From NCBI GenBank assembly GCA_949752735.1, contig OX457036.1:8525692-8589691 (forward strand): a stretch of DNA of 64,000 bases, written 5' to 3'. Position numbers and translations under genes: made by a program. The stretch comes from Lumbricus terrestris (Eukaryota > Annelida > Clitellata > Crassiclitellata > Lumbricidae). Below the pieces are notes generated by a model that ran no database searches, had not been told where the DNA came from, and saw only the letters and a program-made list of their open reading frames with translations. Shown piece after piece: positions 45,130 through 56,344 of this stretch (the stretch's first letter is position 1; the number at the start of each line of letters is the position of its first letter).

Positions 45130-45650
45130 AATTCAATTCAATTCAATTCAATTCAATTGGTTTATTGATCCACCAAGAAACAAAGACAAGCAGACAATTT
45201 TGCTTACAGGATAGTACACACAGAGATTGATTGCGAGTTAACATTTGCGATGATATGGACAGGTGAGCAACCAATACTGAGTGTGGCAGAACCAATAGGC
45301 TACCCGAAGGGAATGATCCCGCTAGTGGGGCCTATTTACCAAAAAATTCATTGTGGTAACAATAGAAAATAAAAAGCAGATGCAATATTAACAATATTAT
45401 CAACATAACACACCGACTAAGATCTTACTAAGGATAGAGGGAGAGAGGGAGGGAGGGAGCTTCGCAGGAAGTGACCACAATGGCAAAGGCACGGTGTCGG
45501 CGATGACAGCCGTTACTCGTGGAACCAGAAGATCAAGTTGATCAGCACACCGTATTGGCAGAAGGAGACTGCAGGGGTTCGCGCATCAAGTCACAGTCAT
45601 TTAGGAGCTTGTATCGTTTGAGGACTTCTAAGTATTGCTAAGTAGGCCTA
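45130..45650 (-). mobile_element. LINE-type 3' end, minus strand, copy 2
   Basis: On the minus strand it ends with TCAATAAACCAATTGAATTG and ATTGA repeats (poly(A)-signal-like word plus tail). CCGCTAGTGGGGCCTATTTA on + matches the related copy at 32950-33000. The coding part is not clear. Confidence 0.5.
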
Positions 45651-45755
45651 GTCCGAAGTATACCTTGAATTGGATACGAGAGCCAACAGGAGGTCATGTT
45701 AGTTTGCTTACTTTTGACCAATAAATGCTTATGGTTATGGTTATTGTCTGCTTAT

Positions 45756-45947
45756 GGTTCTTATATAACTCGAGATAAACATACAAATGAGCGCCTAACT
45801 TCCAAGTGCATCTGCCATAGGCCCTACTTAACGTTTCAAATATTCTGGTAACCTAACTCCGTCAAGCGAATGATTCGCTGTTGTTTCTTGCCCGAGTCTA
45901 TGTCAAGTGTAACTCAATTGACCGAAGTGTTTGTTGACAGACTTTTA
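45756..45947. repeat. 192-bp direct repeat, copy A
   Basis: GGTTCTTATATAACTCGAGA ... TTGACAGACTTTTA is repeated without visible difference at 46302-46493. Confidence 0.95.
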
Positions 45948-46301
45948 TGGTTAGCAAGGTTTCCTTCTGTTACTGTGTTGCAGAAGCCACCAGAGCTCAT
46001 CTACCCAGAAGTCCATCCGCTCTTCTGCCTCAGGTCAAACGAAGTCCAAAAGACGAAGATTTGATGGGATAGTAGGATCATCGACTGTTCATATAACTCT
46101 GTTTTGTCGGCATTTTTTCTTAACCGCTTTTTCGGATTCTTTTTTGCATGGAAATAGCGCAGGCTTTTAGAAACAGTTCTTTTTACAAGACAAAGCACTT
46201 TTGGCATTGTATGTTTTCGACATCGTCTATCAAAGGTAATAAACACGTTTGTTATTTCGTTTGTTTGACTTCCGTAAGTTTCTTTACAACTGAATTGCCA
46301 C
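45948..46301. other. Spacer between the 192-bp repeats
   Basis: Non-repetitive 354 bp. No open frame of note. Confidence 0.5.
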
Positions 46302-46493
46302 GGTTCTTATATAACTCGAGATAAACATACAAATGAGCGCCTAACTTCCAAGTGCATCTGCCATAGGCCCTACTTAACGTTTCAAATATTCTGGTAACCT
46401 AACTCCGTCAAGCGAATGATTCGCTGTTGTTTCTTGCCCGAGTCTATGTCAAGTGTAACTCAATTGACCGAAGTGTTTGTTGACAGACTTTTA
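46302..46493. repeat. 192-bp direct repeat, copy B
   Basis: Second copy, 546 bp downstream of copy A. The ends are not TG...CA, so a tandem segmental duplication is likelier than a small LTR element. Confidence 0.95.
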
Positions 46494-46904
46494 AAGCCAT
46501 TAACAATGATAACAAAGTAGTACGATGGTAAAAAATGCCAGTGTATTTAGATGTTTTCGTATGATTCTATGATTAAAATTTCTATCTCCTGCTATCTTGA
46601 CAGCAGCAGCCGCAAACTAATAGCCCATCTGGATCAACAATGGTCTTAATCATCTCCCGGGTCTTTACTACCTCGGAGTTCCTCATCTTTTAGTCACTGA
46701 TATTACCTTCGAGCAAAAACACATCATAATTAATTTCATCTCACGTATTCTGTTTAAGCACATGATCTACTAAAAAAATTGTCTTTGCGATGGTACAGCC
46801 TCCGACGCCGTTAATCATCCGTTAATGCCATGAACAATAAATTATTGTCTGCTTATGGTTGTGTACATGTATTGTCAGCTTAGTGTTTCTAGTCTTCTAA
46901 GAAA

Positions 46905-47055
46905 TATTGGCTGATTGATTGATTGATTGATTTATTTATTTATTTATTTACTGAATGATTGACTGACTGACTAACCGACTGACCGACCGACAGGCTAGCT
47001 GGCTGGCTGACTGATTGATTGATTGATCGATTGATTGATTGATTGATTGATTGAG
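46905..47055. repeat. TGAT/TTTA/GACT tetranucleotide array
   Basis: TGATTGATTGAT, TTTATTTA, GACTGACTGACC and TGATTGAT blocks in succession. It follows AATATTGGC and may be a retroposon tail. Confidence 0.9.
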
Positions 47056-47235
47056 CTCATAAAAGTCGCCGGCGCACTGTGTATTTGCCTCCTTGCCCTC
47101 CTTGTCGTCTGACCTAATCTTCCAATTAGGTTCGGAATCCATTCATTCATTCCGAAAAAAATAATTTGCAATGGAAAAGAATTATATATTCTATCATGTC
47201 GAAATTGCCAATTTTTGCATATATTTTTCTTAATC

Positions 47236-47294
47236 CATTGAGATGCAGCGGGCCATTTTTGTAGGCCAGGCGGGCCACGGGTTGGGAACCGCTG
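47236..47294 (-). mobile_element. Terminal fragment of the hAT MITE family at 20101
   Basis: On the minus strand the sequence CAGCGGTTCCCAACCCGTGG, then CCCGCCTGGCCTACAAAAAT, matches the left end of the 20101-20421 element with few changes. Only about 59 bp remain. Confidence 0.85.
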
Positions 47295-47330
47295 GTGTAG
47301 GCGAATGTATGATAATTTTATTTTGTTCGA

Positions 47331-47400
47331 CATGGTGCAGTGGATTGCGTGCTGGACTGTCGATGGGAAGAATGTGGGTTCAAATCTCTTCCACTGCTGT
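47331..47400 (+). mobile_element. tRNA-like SINE head, second type
   Basis: CGACATGGTGCAGTGGATTG has an A-box form and GTGGGTTCAAATCTC a B-box form, about 35 bp apart. The cloverleaf is not convincing, and an A-rich stretch (GAAAAAGAAAAGAAAAAG) follows at about 47433, as in a SINE. Confidence 0.55.
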
Positions 47401-47551
47401 AACACGAGCTCTGTGACAATGGTTTAAGTGTAGAAAAAGAAAAGAAAAAGAAGGGTACTTGTCAGTTTCACGATCCCCAAAAATTTATACTTCTCTTATG
47501 AGTCGGTTTCGATAAAAGTGCCTGAACCTTTCCCTGCTGTGCGGGACAAAT

Positions 47552-47636
47552 AAGTGGCAGGACGGCGTTCAGATTTTAAAATAAGTGCCTGGACGCCGTC
47601 CATGACCGTCCAGGCACACTTTAAGCCCTGGTTTAG
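47552..47636. repeat. Interspersed repeat with inverted core, copy 2
   Basis: GTGCCTGGACGCCGTCCATG then ACCGTCCAGGCACACTTTAA matches 3258-3344 closely. Flanking sequences differ. Confidence 0.75.
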
Positions 47637-47953
47637 TCTAGACAATTTTAGGCTTTACAGTGATGATCACATTGACGTTTGCAAGCAATCACGCTTATCA
47701 TAACGAATTGTTTAGCCAGCTGTAAGCACGTGAATTAAAAACGGACAGCTCTGTATTAGCGGATTCTCTTATCCTTTAGGGTTGTACTGCTGATGACATA
47801 ATTGTCCGTAACATGGAGACAAAGAACTTTTGTTTGTGTTACATTTCTAAGTTTACCTGAGATTTCTGTTGTTGTGAAGTCATTAAATGGCCGATTGATT
47901 GTAAATAAACCAGTTACATTACAATAACCTGCCGTTACACACAAGGGCGGATA

Positions 47954-49672
47954 GGGGAGACTGGGGTTGCTTGTTACAATTTTGTCTTTTTATGTTCTAC
48001 AGCGATGGCTATGCTGTCAATAAATACCAAATTTTGGACACATATAAACCAGTATGTCATGAATGAATGTGCACTAGTGGTGGTAGTGAATATCTGAAAG
48101 TTTTAAGGAAATTATGGTTTTACGGGGCCCCCTCAACTGTAACAAGCAACCCCGATATCGGGGTTGCTTGTTACAGACACTGGGGTTGAAATGTTACAAT
48201 ACATAAATATTGGACAGACTTCATAGCAAGCCACTTAGTGATCTTAATCACAAAATGTATATAAAACATGATGCCTATTGTTTTCAACAATGTCATACAA
48301 TGATAAAAATTACTAATTTAATAATGGAAAAAAAATTATAATTTCTGAATTAACTAAATGGTGTCTGCCTCTGAACATTGTGGTGTCATAGAATTTTAGG
48401 CCTAGGTCCTACTGTCAGTCATCTTCACAATTATGACAGACATAATAGTCTGAGCCATCTGTTCAAACTTATAGTGATCAAGAACTGCAGCTAGGTTGTC
48501 GAAAAACATGGAAATGTTTGTGCGGTTGAAACTTGTTGCACGACTAAGGCTGGTTGCTTCAGGTTTCCGGATGGACAATGCACGGTTTCGTTTCATGAAC
48601 GCATTAAACCAGTCCACTCCTGCCTGTTGAACATCATTCCAAGTTGTGGGACATTTGATGTCGTTCCTAGTTGCATATTGATAAGCCAGCTTTCTCACTT
48701 CTTTGGGTGCTAAACCATGATAAAGTTTTGCGGCAGTCTCTAAATATTCAACAAGTTCATTTTCTTGGACACGACTGAAAATTTGGCGGTTATGCTGCTG
48801 TCGGATGACTGGTGGTACGGCAGATGAAGCTCCAGCTCTGCAGAATCGGTACAGTTTCATGAAGTTCATTCGAAATTCTGCTGCAACATTCCGAACCGAT
48901 CGATCAGTCTCTCGAACAACTTCTGCAGCGGATACCAAGTCCTCCGATGATACAGATATTTGTTCTGTTTTTCTCTTGTATGTCCTCATTAGGCCTACTG
49001 CTTCTTAAACAAAAAAATTAACATAATTTTACTGGTTGAAAAATAGGCCTATATAGGCCTATATATCTTCGTTTATTTGAAATTCCACGACGACAGACCA
49101 CGTCAATGGTTACAAAGAATAACAAAGGATAAGGAAAAATGAGCCTATTTAGATCATGTTATTTGGACATGTGAAATAGGTAAAAGAAAAGGTAGAACAC
49201 TGCACAAATCTCTTTTCAGAACAGAGATTAGGCCCTATAACAAAACTCATAATTTCATGCCATCACATGACGGGGTTGTTTGTTAGATCTCTGTAACATC
49301 CAACCCCGTCGCCATTTCCAGAAATAAACATCATACCACAACGATACGCACTCTCTATTACGAATTGTAATGCCCTGATAATGCAGGCATGTTACCCTAG
49401 AATGTATAAAATTCAATAGCTCGGAAGAAGCTGTAATATTAGTACAGCTAGAAAACAAACTGCAAACTTACCAAAAGTTACTCGAAGGTGTCGTAAAACC
49501 TTTTTTTAATCTAGAATTAACAATATTTCACCGAACGACTCGATATTTCGCTGAAAGGTCAAGGCCGAATGGGCGTATGTGCAGAATAATCGTTTAGTAA
49601 ACAGTCGCGATTATTCCAGAGTAATCGGTACTGTAACAAACAGCCCCTGTAACAAGCAACCCCAGTCTCCCC
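47954..49672 (-). mobile_element. pogo-like DNA transposon, internally deleted
   Basis: Terminal inverted repeats GGGGAGACTGGGGTTGCTTG / TTACA and their reverse at the right end, flanked by TA at 47952-47953 and 49673-49674, the pogo/Tc1-mariner signature. It encodes an N-terminal transposase fragment on the minus strand. Copies of the TIR core GGGGTTGCTTGTTACA recur inside, including a perfect 36-bp palindrome at 48139-48174. At 1.72 kb it lacks the DDE catalytic domain and should be non-autonomous. Confidence 0.9.
48402..48989 (-). pseudogene. Truncated pogo/CENP-B-type transposase (DNA-binding part only)
   Basis: 195 codons from MRTYKRKTEQIS. Residues about 10-60 form an HTH_psq-like segment (LVSAAEVVRETDRSVRNVAA). 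About 70-160 form a CENP-B-type second DNA-binding domain ending in WFNAFMKRNRALSIRKPEAT. The line SLSRATSFNRTNISMFFDNL is typical of Tigger/pogo transposases just before the catalytic domain. The DDE domain is missing. Right after KFE the frame changes, and another frame reads GSDYYVCHNCEDD-stop, a plausible original C-terminus. The gene was thus shortened by one internal deletion that joined the two ends out of frame. Confidence 0.88.
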
Positions 49673-49674
49673 TA

Positions 49675-50810
49675 CAGTAATTTTTTATGGGGGGGCACAA
49701 TTTTGGGTCTTTCTTGGGCTATGACAAAATTTTCGTCTCTTGGTCGCCAAAAAATCTGATGACCTTTTTTTAGTCATTTGTCTCTTGTCTCGAATTCCCA
49801 AGACAAAGATACCATTTCATCCGCCAAAATAGTTGATGACCTTTTTTAGTCATCAGTCATCCTGGTCGGGTAATGGTCTCTCTGGTATCCTGCTTTTCTG
49901 GCTTCATGGCTTGTTGAAAGCAAATAGGGAGGCCACGTTCCATGCACTTTTTAAATGTGGGGCATGGCCGGATTGGCCTCCTGGATCCGCCCCTGGTTAC
50001 ACAGATCTTGCAATCTATAACTCCTTGCGTTATATCAAGTAGAATACATCACTCAAATGTCATGTTTATTCCATATCACAGCTTTTATCTTTTCTTTTAA
50101 TACAGAAATGACAAATTAGGCAAGACGCCCAATTCAATTTATCCTGGAACTTCGATTAGTAAAAACTGCTTGAAAAGATTTTCTCTAATAACAAGTCGAT
50201 ATCTTCTATGAATTACTTTAGATTTTATTAACATCATCATTTCCTGAGAAATATTTCTTTTGTCATGCTTTTTAGTGAAGAAAATAATTTTACAATTTCA
50301 TTTTCTTCTTATTTAAGACGCATTTACACGCATCTATGCTAAATTTTGAACGCATTTAAGCCTTCTTTTAGAAATATTTCAATCGCAACTGTTCATTTGA
50401 TGCGTTGCATGTTGATTATTAGCGAAGGCTCTTGATCGCATTCTCGTTTGATGATGTTGTTCGAAAGCCATTGCTGCCGATGTTAAACGCTTTCGCTGAG
50501 CCGATGCTTCCCCTGCCGTTGTTCACTTTTTGTCGTTCTGGTAATTGATGATCGTAAGGGCAAATCTAAGACAACATCATACATATATTATATGTAATTA
50601 TATAATATATATATATATATATAACACAAGTGCTCATACAAACAAGTGCGCATACAAATAAGCATCGATATACAGTAGGGATCTAAGACTAGGCTACATG
50701 TTATGTCTGGTAAATACTGAAAAGCGTTGAATTTGGCTTATTTAGTGTTTAAAGTTAAAGCAAGTGCAGAGAGTTTTTCATGCGTGCAGATAATTTACTT
50801 GTGTCAGGAG
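49675..50810. other. Intergenic, old repeat fragment then AT-rich sequence
   Basis: 49680-49860 has words also found at 62560-62610 (AAAATTTCTGACGACCTTTT type), so it is a dispersed repeat remnant. 50030-50810 is AT-rich with no feature recognised. Confidence 0.45.
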
Positions 50811-50815
50811 GGGCG

Positions 50816-51102
50816 GGGCGGTGGTGGTGGTGGTGGTGGTGGTGGAGGTGTTGTTGGTGGTGGTGGTTGGTGGTGGTGGTTGTGGTGGTGATGGTGGTGG
50901 TGGTGGTGGTGGTGGTGGTGGTGGTGGTGGTGGTTGTGGTCGTGGTGGTGGTTGTGGTTGTGGTGGTGGTGGTGGTTGTGGTGGTGATGGTGGTGGTGGT
51001 GGTGGTGGTGGTGGTGGTGGTGGTGGTGGTGGTGGTGGTGGTGGTGGTGGTGGTGGTGGTGGTGGTGATGGTGGTTGTGGTGGTTGTGGTGGTGGTAGTT
51101 AA
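50816..51102. repeat. GGT trinucleotide array
   Basis: About 95 GGT units with TGT, GAT and CGT interruptions. Poly-Gly, -Val, -Thr and -His frames are artefacts. Confidence 0.97.
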
Positions 51103-51249
51103 TGTACGATAACTCAACAGAATTGTTTGCCAAAGAATTGTCTTGAGTGTCTCGAATCTCCTCTTTATAGCTACTGGAGAGTTGGATTGGGGATATTATA
51201 AGTGTCGTTATGCATACCAATAACATACGTACGTAGTGCAACTTGTCGC

Positions 51250-51660
51250 CTAGTACATAAATACATACAGAAGAAATACATACATGTATGCATGCATGCA
51301 CGCACGAACGCACGCATGAATACATACATGCATACATACATTCATACACACATACATACATGCACACATACACATATTATAGACAACATACACGCATACA
51401 TACACACACATATACAACATATATACACGCATACATACCCACACGCACGTATGCACACACGCTCGCACGCACGCATGCACACACGCTCGCACGCACACAC
51501 GCACGCTCGCACGTATGTACGCACGCACGCACACACACACATACACACATGCATGCATACATACATACATACATACATACATACATACATACATACATAC
51601 ACTTTGTATGCATACTGTACAATGCATGCATCATGATGCATGCATACATTCATGCACATA
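51250..51660. repeat. CATA/CACG/CACA mixed tetranucleotide array
   Basis: Runs of ATACATAC, CGCACGCA and CACACATA. The His/Thr and Cys/Val frames are artefacts. Confidence 0.95.
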
Positions 51661-51728
51661 GGCTAGTAGTACATAGTATACACACATAATAATACCTACG
51701 TACATGCATACGTTCACACAAACATTTC

Positions 51729-53194
51729 CAGGCCCGGCCTTAGGGCAAGGCGAGCGAGGCACCCGTCTTGGGCCCCGCGCTTCAGAGGCCCCGCGCTGCC
51801 GACATAATTTTTTTTAAGTGGCAAGGTTTACAACGCGTTGGCCGCTTAGCAACATTAGCGGTTGTCAATTAGATAAAACGAATCACAACTACTGTATAGT
51901 AGGCTATACATGCAAAACTTAATTTTTCAGGAATGCAGTAAATATCTTCGATAGCTAGTTTTTATTAGGCCTATATGTTGTCTTCTCAATATTAAAAAAA
52001 TCGTTATTTGACGTGACCCGTGAATCTCGCAATCTCGCTTTAGTATTTTTCTGTTAACCTGACTTGCACACTGAGAAATCTTAAAAGTCCCCGTTATATG
52101 TTTAATTTGAATGAACTCCACTAAAATTTGTCTGACACTCTTTTATTAGAGCTTATTAGTGTCTGAATGTTAGTCGTTCTGATTGATGCTTGAGCGATAT
52201 TGAGCACTGTTATCTAATATAGCCTATCCTTCACTGGTCCTGTACTTCGCTTTGCAATCAGTTCTCTCTCTCTCCATTGACACGCCGTTTCTCGCTACCA
52301 CTGGTACCCCAAATGCGTCGGTCTGCTGTCTCGAAATCGCTTTCTTTTCTTTTACGCACTGGAAGCGCCATGAATTGGTGTAGACCTACACTGTGAGAGT
52401 CACTTTATAAATGTATGCAACGTCTACAATTACGTTTATATTATTATACAATAGGCCAACGTCGCAATTTTAAAGCTTTACTAATTTCAGTTTAGCAATT
52501 TCTCCTTTTATTTAAACTGTTCTATTAATTAATTCTGAATTCACGATTGAATTATTTAATTATTTTACTTGAAAGGATAGATCGACCTATGCAACCCAAA
52601 AATGCTCCATTTTGGCAGAAAATCTTAAAGTGGGAATCAAAGGAGAATAAAAGGCTAAAATTGATCTAAGCCAGCATGCGATCAATGATGTTTCAAGAAT
52701 GGCTCACTAAGCCTCGCTATTTTTGAAATGTAAAACGCTGCTGCTAATGATCTAGACTATGAACCTATTGGGGATTTTGCATCCATCAATACTCACAAGT
52801 TTTGCTTGTGGATTATGGATATAAATGTTTTATTAGATAGAACCCACGACATTGTCTATAGTGACTAACAAGCTTTCAATTAGAAGGTCGTTGAAATATT
52901 TTAATTAGGCTATTGGCATCTCGTTTCAGATGTCAGATATAAAGAAAAGAAACATAGTCTAATTATTGCTTTTATACTACTAGTAGGCCTATAAAGAGTC
53001 TGCTTTGCATTTCTTATACATTAACCAATTTTAGTTTGATTTTCGTTATTTGTAGGCCTACGTTATGGTATTCTCAGTAGGCCTACGCCGCCCTACGGTA
53101 GGCAATTGGTAGAAAGTGAACTCCGCAAATTTTTGCTTGTGGACCCGCTCACCATTTGCTGCCTCGGGCCCCGCAAATCCTAGGACCGGGCCTG
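51729..53194. mobile_element. hAT-like element with near-perfect 8-bp target duplication
   Basis: Left end CAGGCCCGGCCTTAGGGC and right end CCTAGGACCGGGCCTG are inverted. Flanks are AACATTTC at 51721-51728 and ACCATTTC at 53195-53202 (7 of 8). Subterminal GGGCCCCGC words occur at both ends. There is no transposase frame, so it is non-autonomous or fully decayed. It contains a retroposon tail near 52349 (CACTGGAAGCGCC ... CACTTTATAAATG). Confidence 0.82.
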
Positions 53195-53202
53195 ACCATT
53201 TC

Positions 53203-53928
<726 letters not shown>

Positions 53929-54612
53929 CTGAGCTTACAATCTCCTCTGCTGCTTTTCATTCACGACTGAAAACCGAACTCTTCAAGCTATCCTATCCAG
54001 ATTCTAATCAGGTTCCATGGCACCCAACTACCACTATCACCGACAACCACCGTAGCACCACGCTGACTCCTCGGCTTGACCTCCCCGGATTTTGACCTGG
54101 CACCGGAACGAAAACGGCAGCTCTGGCGGACTTGATTTGATATAGCGCCGGTGAATAAGCTGGTCTCCCCGACGTGGCTTTTGTGGACGCTGAGAAATTC
54201 TCGAAGATTTGCATTACAATACATTACATTACATCTGTGGAAAAGCAATGTTCTCAACCTCGAGTGAAACAGACTGAGACGAAACAAATTTGCACATGTC
54301 TTCTCTATTTTCATACAATCATGGCGGGAGACTTGCATGGGCGCCCGCACATAGGGGCAAGGGGGGGCACTTGCCCCCCTTGGAAAATTGAAACCTATTT
54401 TTTAACTACTACTTTTGGGGCTTAAGAAATTTCTTCCCATTGAAATACTAATGTTACGAATGATACAGTTCAGTGAAAGTCAGAAATTTAAGTATAGAAC
54501 TCTCTCTAGAAATAAAAAGCTCTTAATTTTGTGCCTTGTATTTTTTCAAGCTCTTGCTGAAAGCGGTAACAATGACTTTTAACCCTCCCGTGGGTGCCCA
54601 TACAAATAGTAT

Positions 54613-55871
54613 TGTGGCGGTCGTCGGGTCGGACAGGCTTACCAGGAATGACCTTACCCTAAACCGTACAAATCTTGGGGTCTGGCTTCCCTAGTCTAGC
54701 AGAAGACTGACGTTCTGGTTTTCATAACAATTTTCTTAACGATGAAACTGACAACTGCATTCAATCACGAACAACGAAATCAACTGTTTAAACGTCCATA
54801 ACTGTCTTTCACCGACGAAGAGTTCGTAGCTGTCTCTTACTGACGATAACGACGAGTTTAAAATCAACGAGTTCGAAATTAACTTTCATCGACCTATAGC
54901 AGCGAGTTAAGCTAAAAGTCCGTAGGTCTATTAACTTTTATCGACGAGAGCAACGAATTAACTGAAAGTTCGTAATTGTCTTTCGACTCAACTTACTCAA
55001 CGACGAACTGTCTTGAATTCAATCGCAACTTATTCGACGAACTGTCCTGAATTCAATCGCATCTTTAATCGCAACTTAAACGACGAACTAACTTCCGATT
55101 GTCTGATCGACGAGCTGACTTTTCTCGGACTCGGGCTTCTGACGACTGACGACGAACTTCCTTTCTCGTTTCGTTGACTGACTCCTGACGGGTTGACTCT
55201 CAACGACTGTCTTTCTGCGCATCGACTCGACTTTCTCCGACTTCGATTCCGACTGCGAGTGACGGCCTTTTCTTCTTTCTTCTTTTATAGGTCTCCAGCC
55301 CGGTTCGGAGGAGCAGGCAGGCAGCCCTGACGAACAGGTTCGATTCAGCAGCGAGCGTCCTGAAGAGGCCGGTTCTGGCGAGCAGCTCGAAGAGGCTGCT
55401 AGCTGCTCGGAGGGGCCGTAGGCGACCCGAACAGGCAGACAGGCGGCTCGGAGGGGCAGGTTCGAGCGGGCAGCTCGAAGAGGCAGCGAGCGGCTCGGAG
55501 GGGCAGGTTCGATCGGGCAACAGGCAGCTCGGAGAGGCACGGGCGTCTCGAGAGGCTGTAGACGGCCCGAGCAGGCAAACGGCGGCTCGGAGGGGCAGGT
55601 TCGAGCGGGTAAACAGGCGGCTCGAAGGGGCAGGTTCGATCGGGCAACATGCAGCTCGGAGAGGCACGGGCGTCTCGAGAGGCTGTAGACGGCCCGAGCA
55701 GGCAACGGCGGCTCGAAGGGGCAGGTTCGAGCGGGCAAACAGGCGGCTCGAAGGGGCAGGTTCGAGCGGGCAGCTCGAAGAGGCAACGAGCGGCTCGGAG
55801 AGGCAGGTTCGCTCCGAGCAGGCAGAAAACACACACAGCAAAAAATTAATTCCTCCCGCCAAACCTCCACA
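54613..55871 (-). repeat. 3' LTR of the Ty3/gypsy element
   Basis: 1,259 bp. It contains a GC-rich region (55310-55810) of imperfect GGCGGCTCGGAGGGGCAGG / TTCGAGCGGGCA tandem units and a TATAAAA (minus strand) at 55283-55289. Long frames inside (Ser/Pro/Arg/Ala-rich) are repeat artefacts. Confidence 0.95.
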
Positions 55872-56344
55872 CACCCCTGCCACCACGAGAAGCGACAAAC
55901 TCCCGTTTGTTCAACCAGGGCAAAACGACTGGAGCAATAAAACCAAAGAAAAACCATTTTGGCCGCCCAACCATCCAAAGAAAAACCATTTTGGCCGCCC
56001 AACTATACAGAACCAATAGGACCAAAACACGAACAAAGGACGAAGGGTGTATCCTCAGCCATTAACACATATGATCAAAGGACGAACTGATCGAAAGATA
56101 GAAGATCGATCATAACACAATTGATCAAAATAGAACAAAACTCTCCCTAATCAAGGAACAAACGCCTATGATCACAGGACTGATTGATCAAAGAGTGAAA
56201 ACTCTACCATACATAACTCAAATAATAATCAAATCACACTTAATTTATACTCGACAGATCATCATTAATCAATTATCATGACATTTAGATCCTCTAATCC
56301 AACATAATCCTCATGATCCTCTAAGGAAAAGGTCCAGTCAGGTC
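55872..56344 (-). other. Retrotransposon segment between truncated pol and 3' LTR
   Basis: AT-rich with GATCAAAG/TTGATCA words and a 31-bp direct repeat containing CAAAGAAAAACCATTTTGGC (copies at about 55944 and 55975). It has no coding frame. A purine-rich GGTGGCAGGGG on the minus strand adjoins the LTR and may be the polypurine primer. Confidence 0.7.

Noticed and set aside
45756..46493. Small LTR (TRIM-like) retrotransposon with 192-bp LTRs
   Set aside because: The repeat ends are not TG...CA, there is no primer-binding site next to copy A, and no target duplication was seen.
55088..56002. 304-codon minus-strand frame, with a matching 260-codon frame at 60667-61449
   Set aside because: It lies in the LTR repeat region, is present in both LTRs, and is low-complexity Ser/Pro/Arg/Ala. 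There is no domain and no start context.
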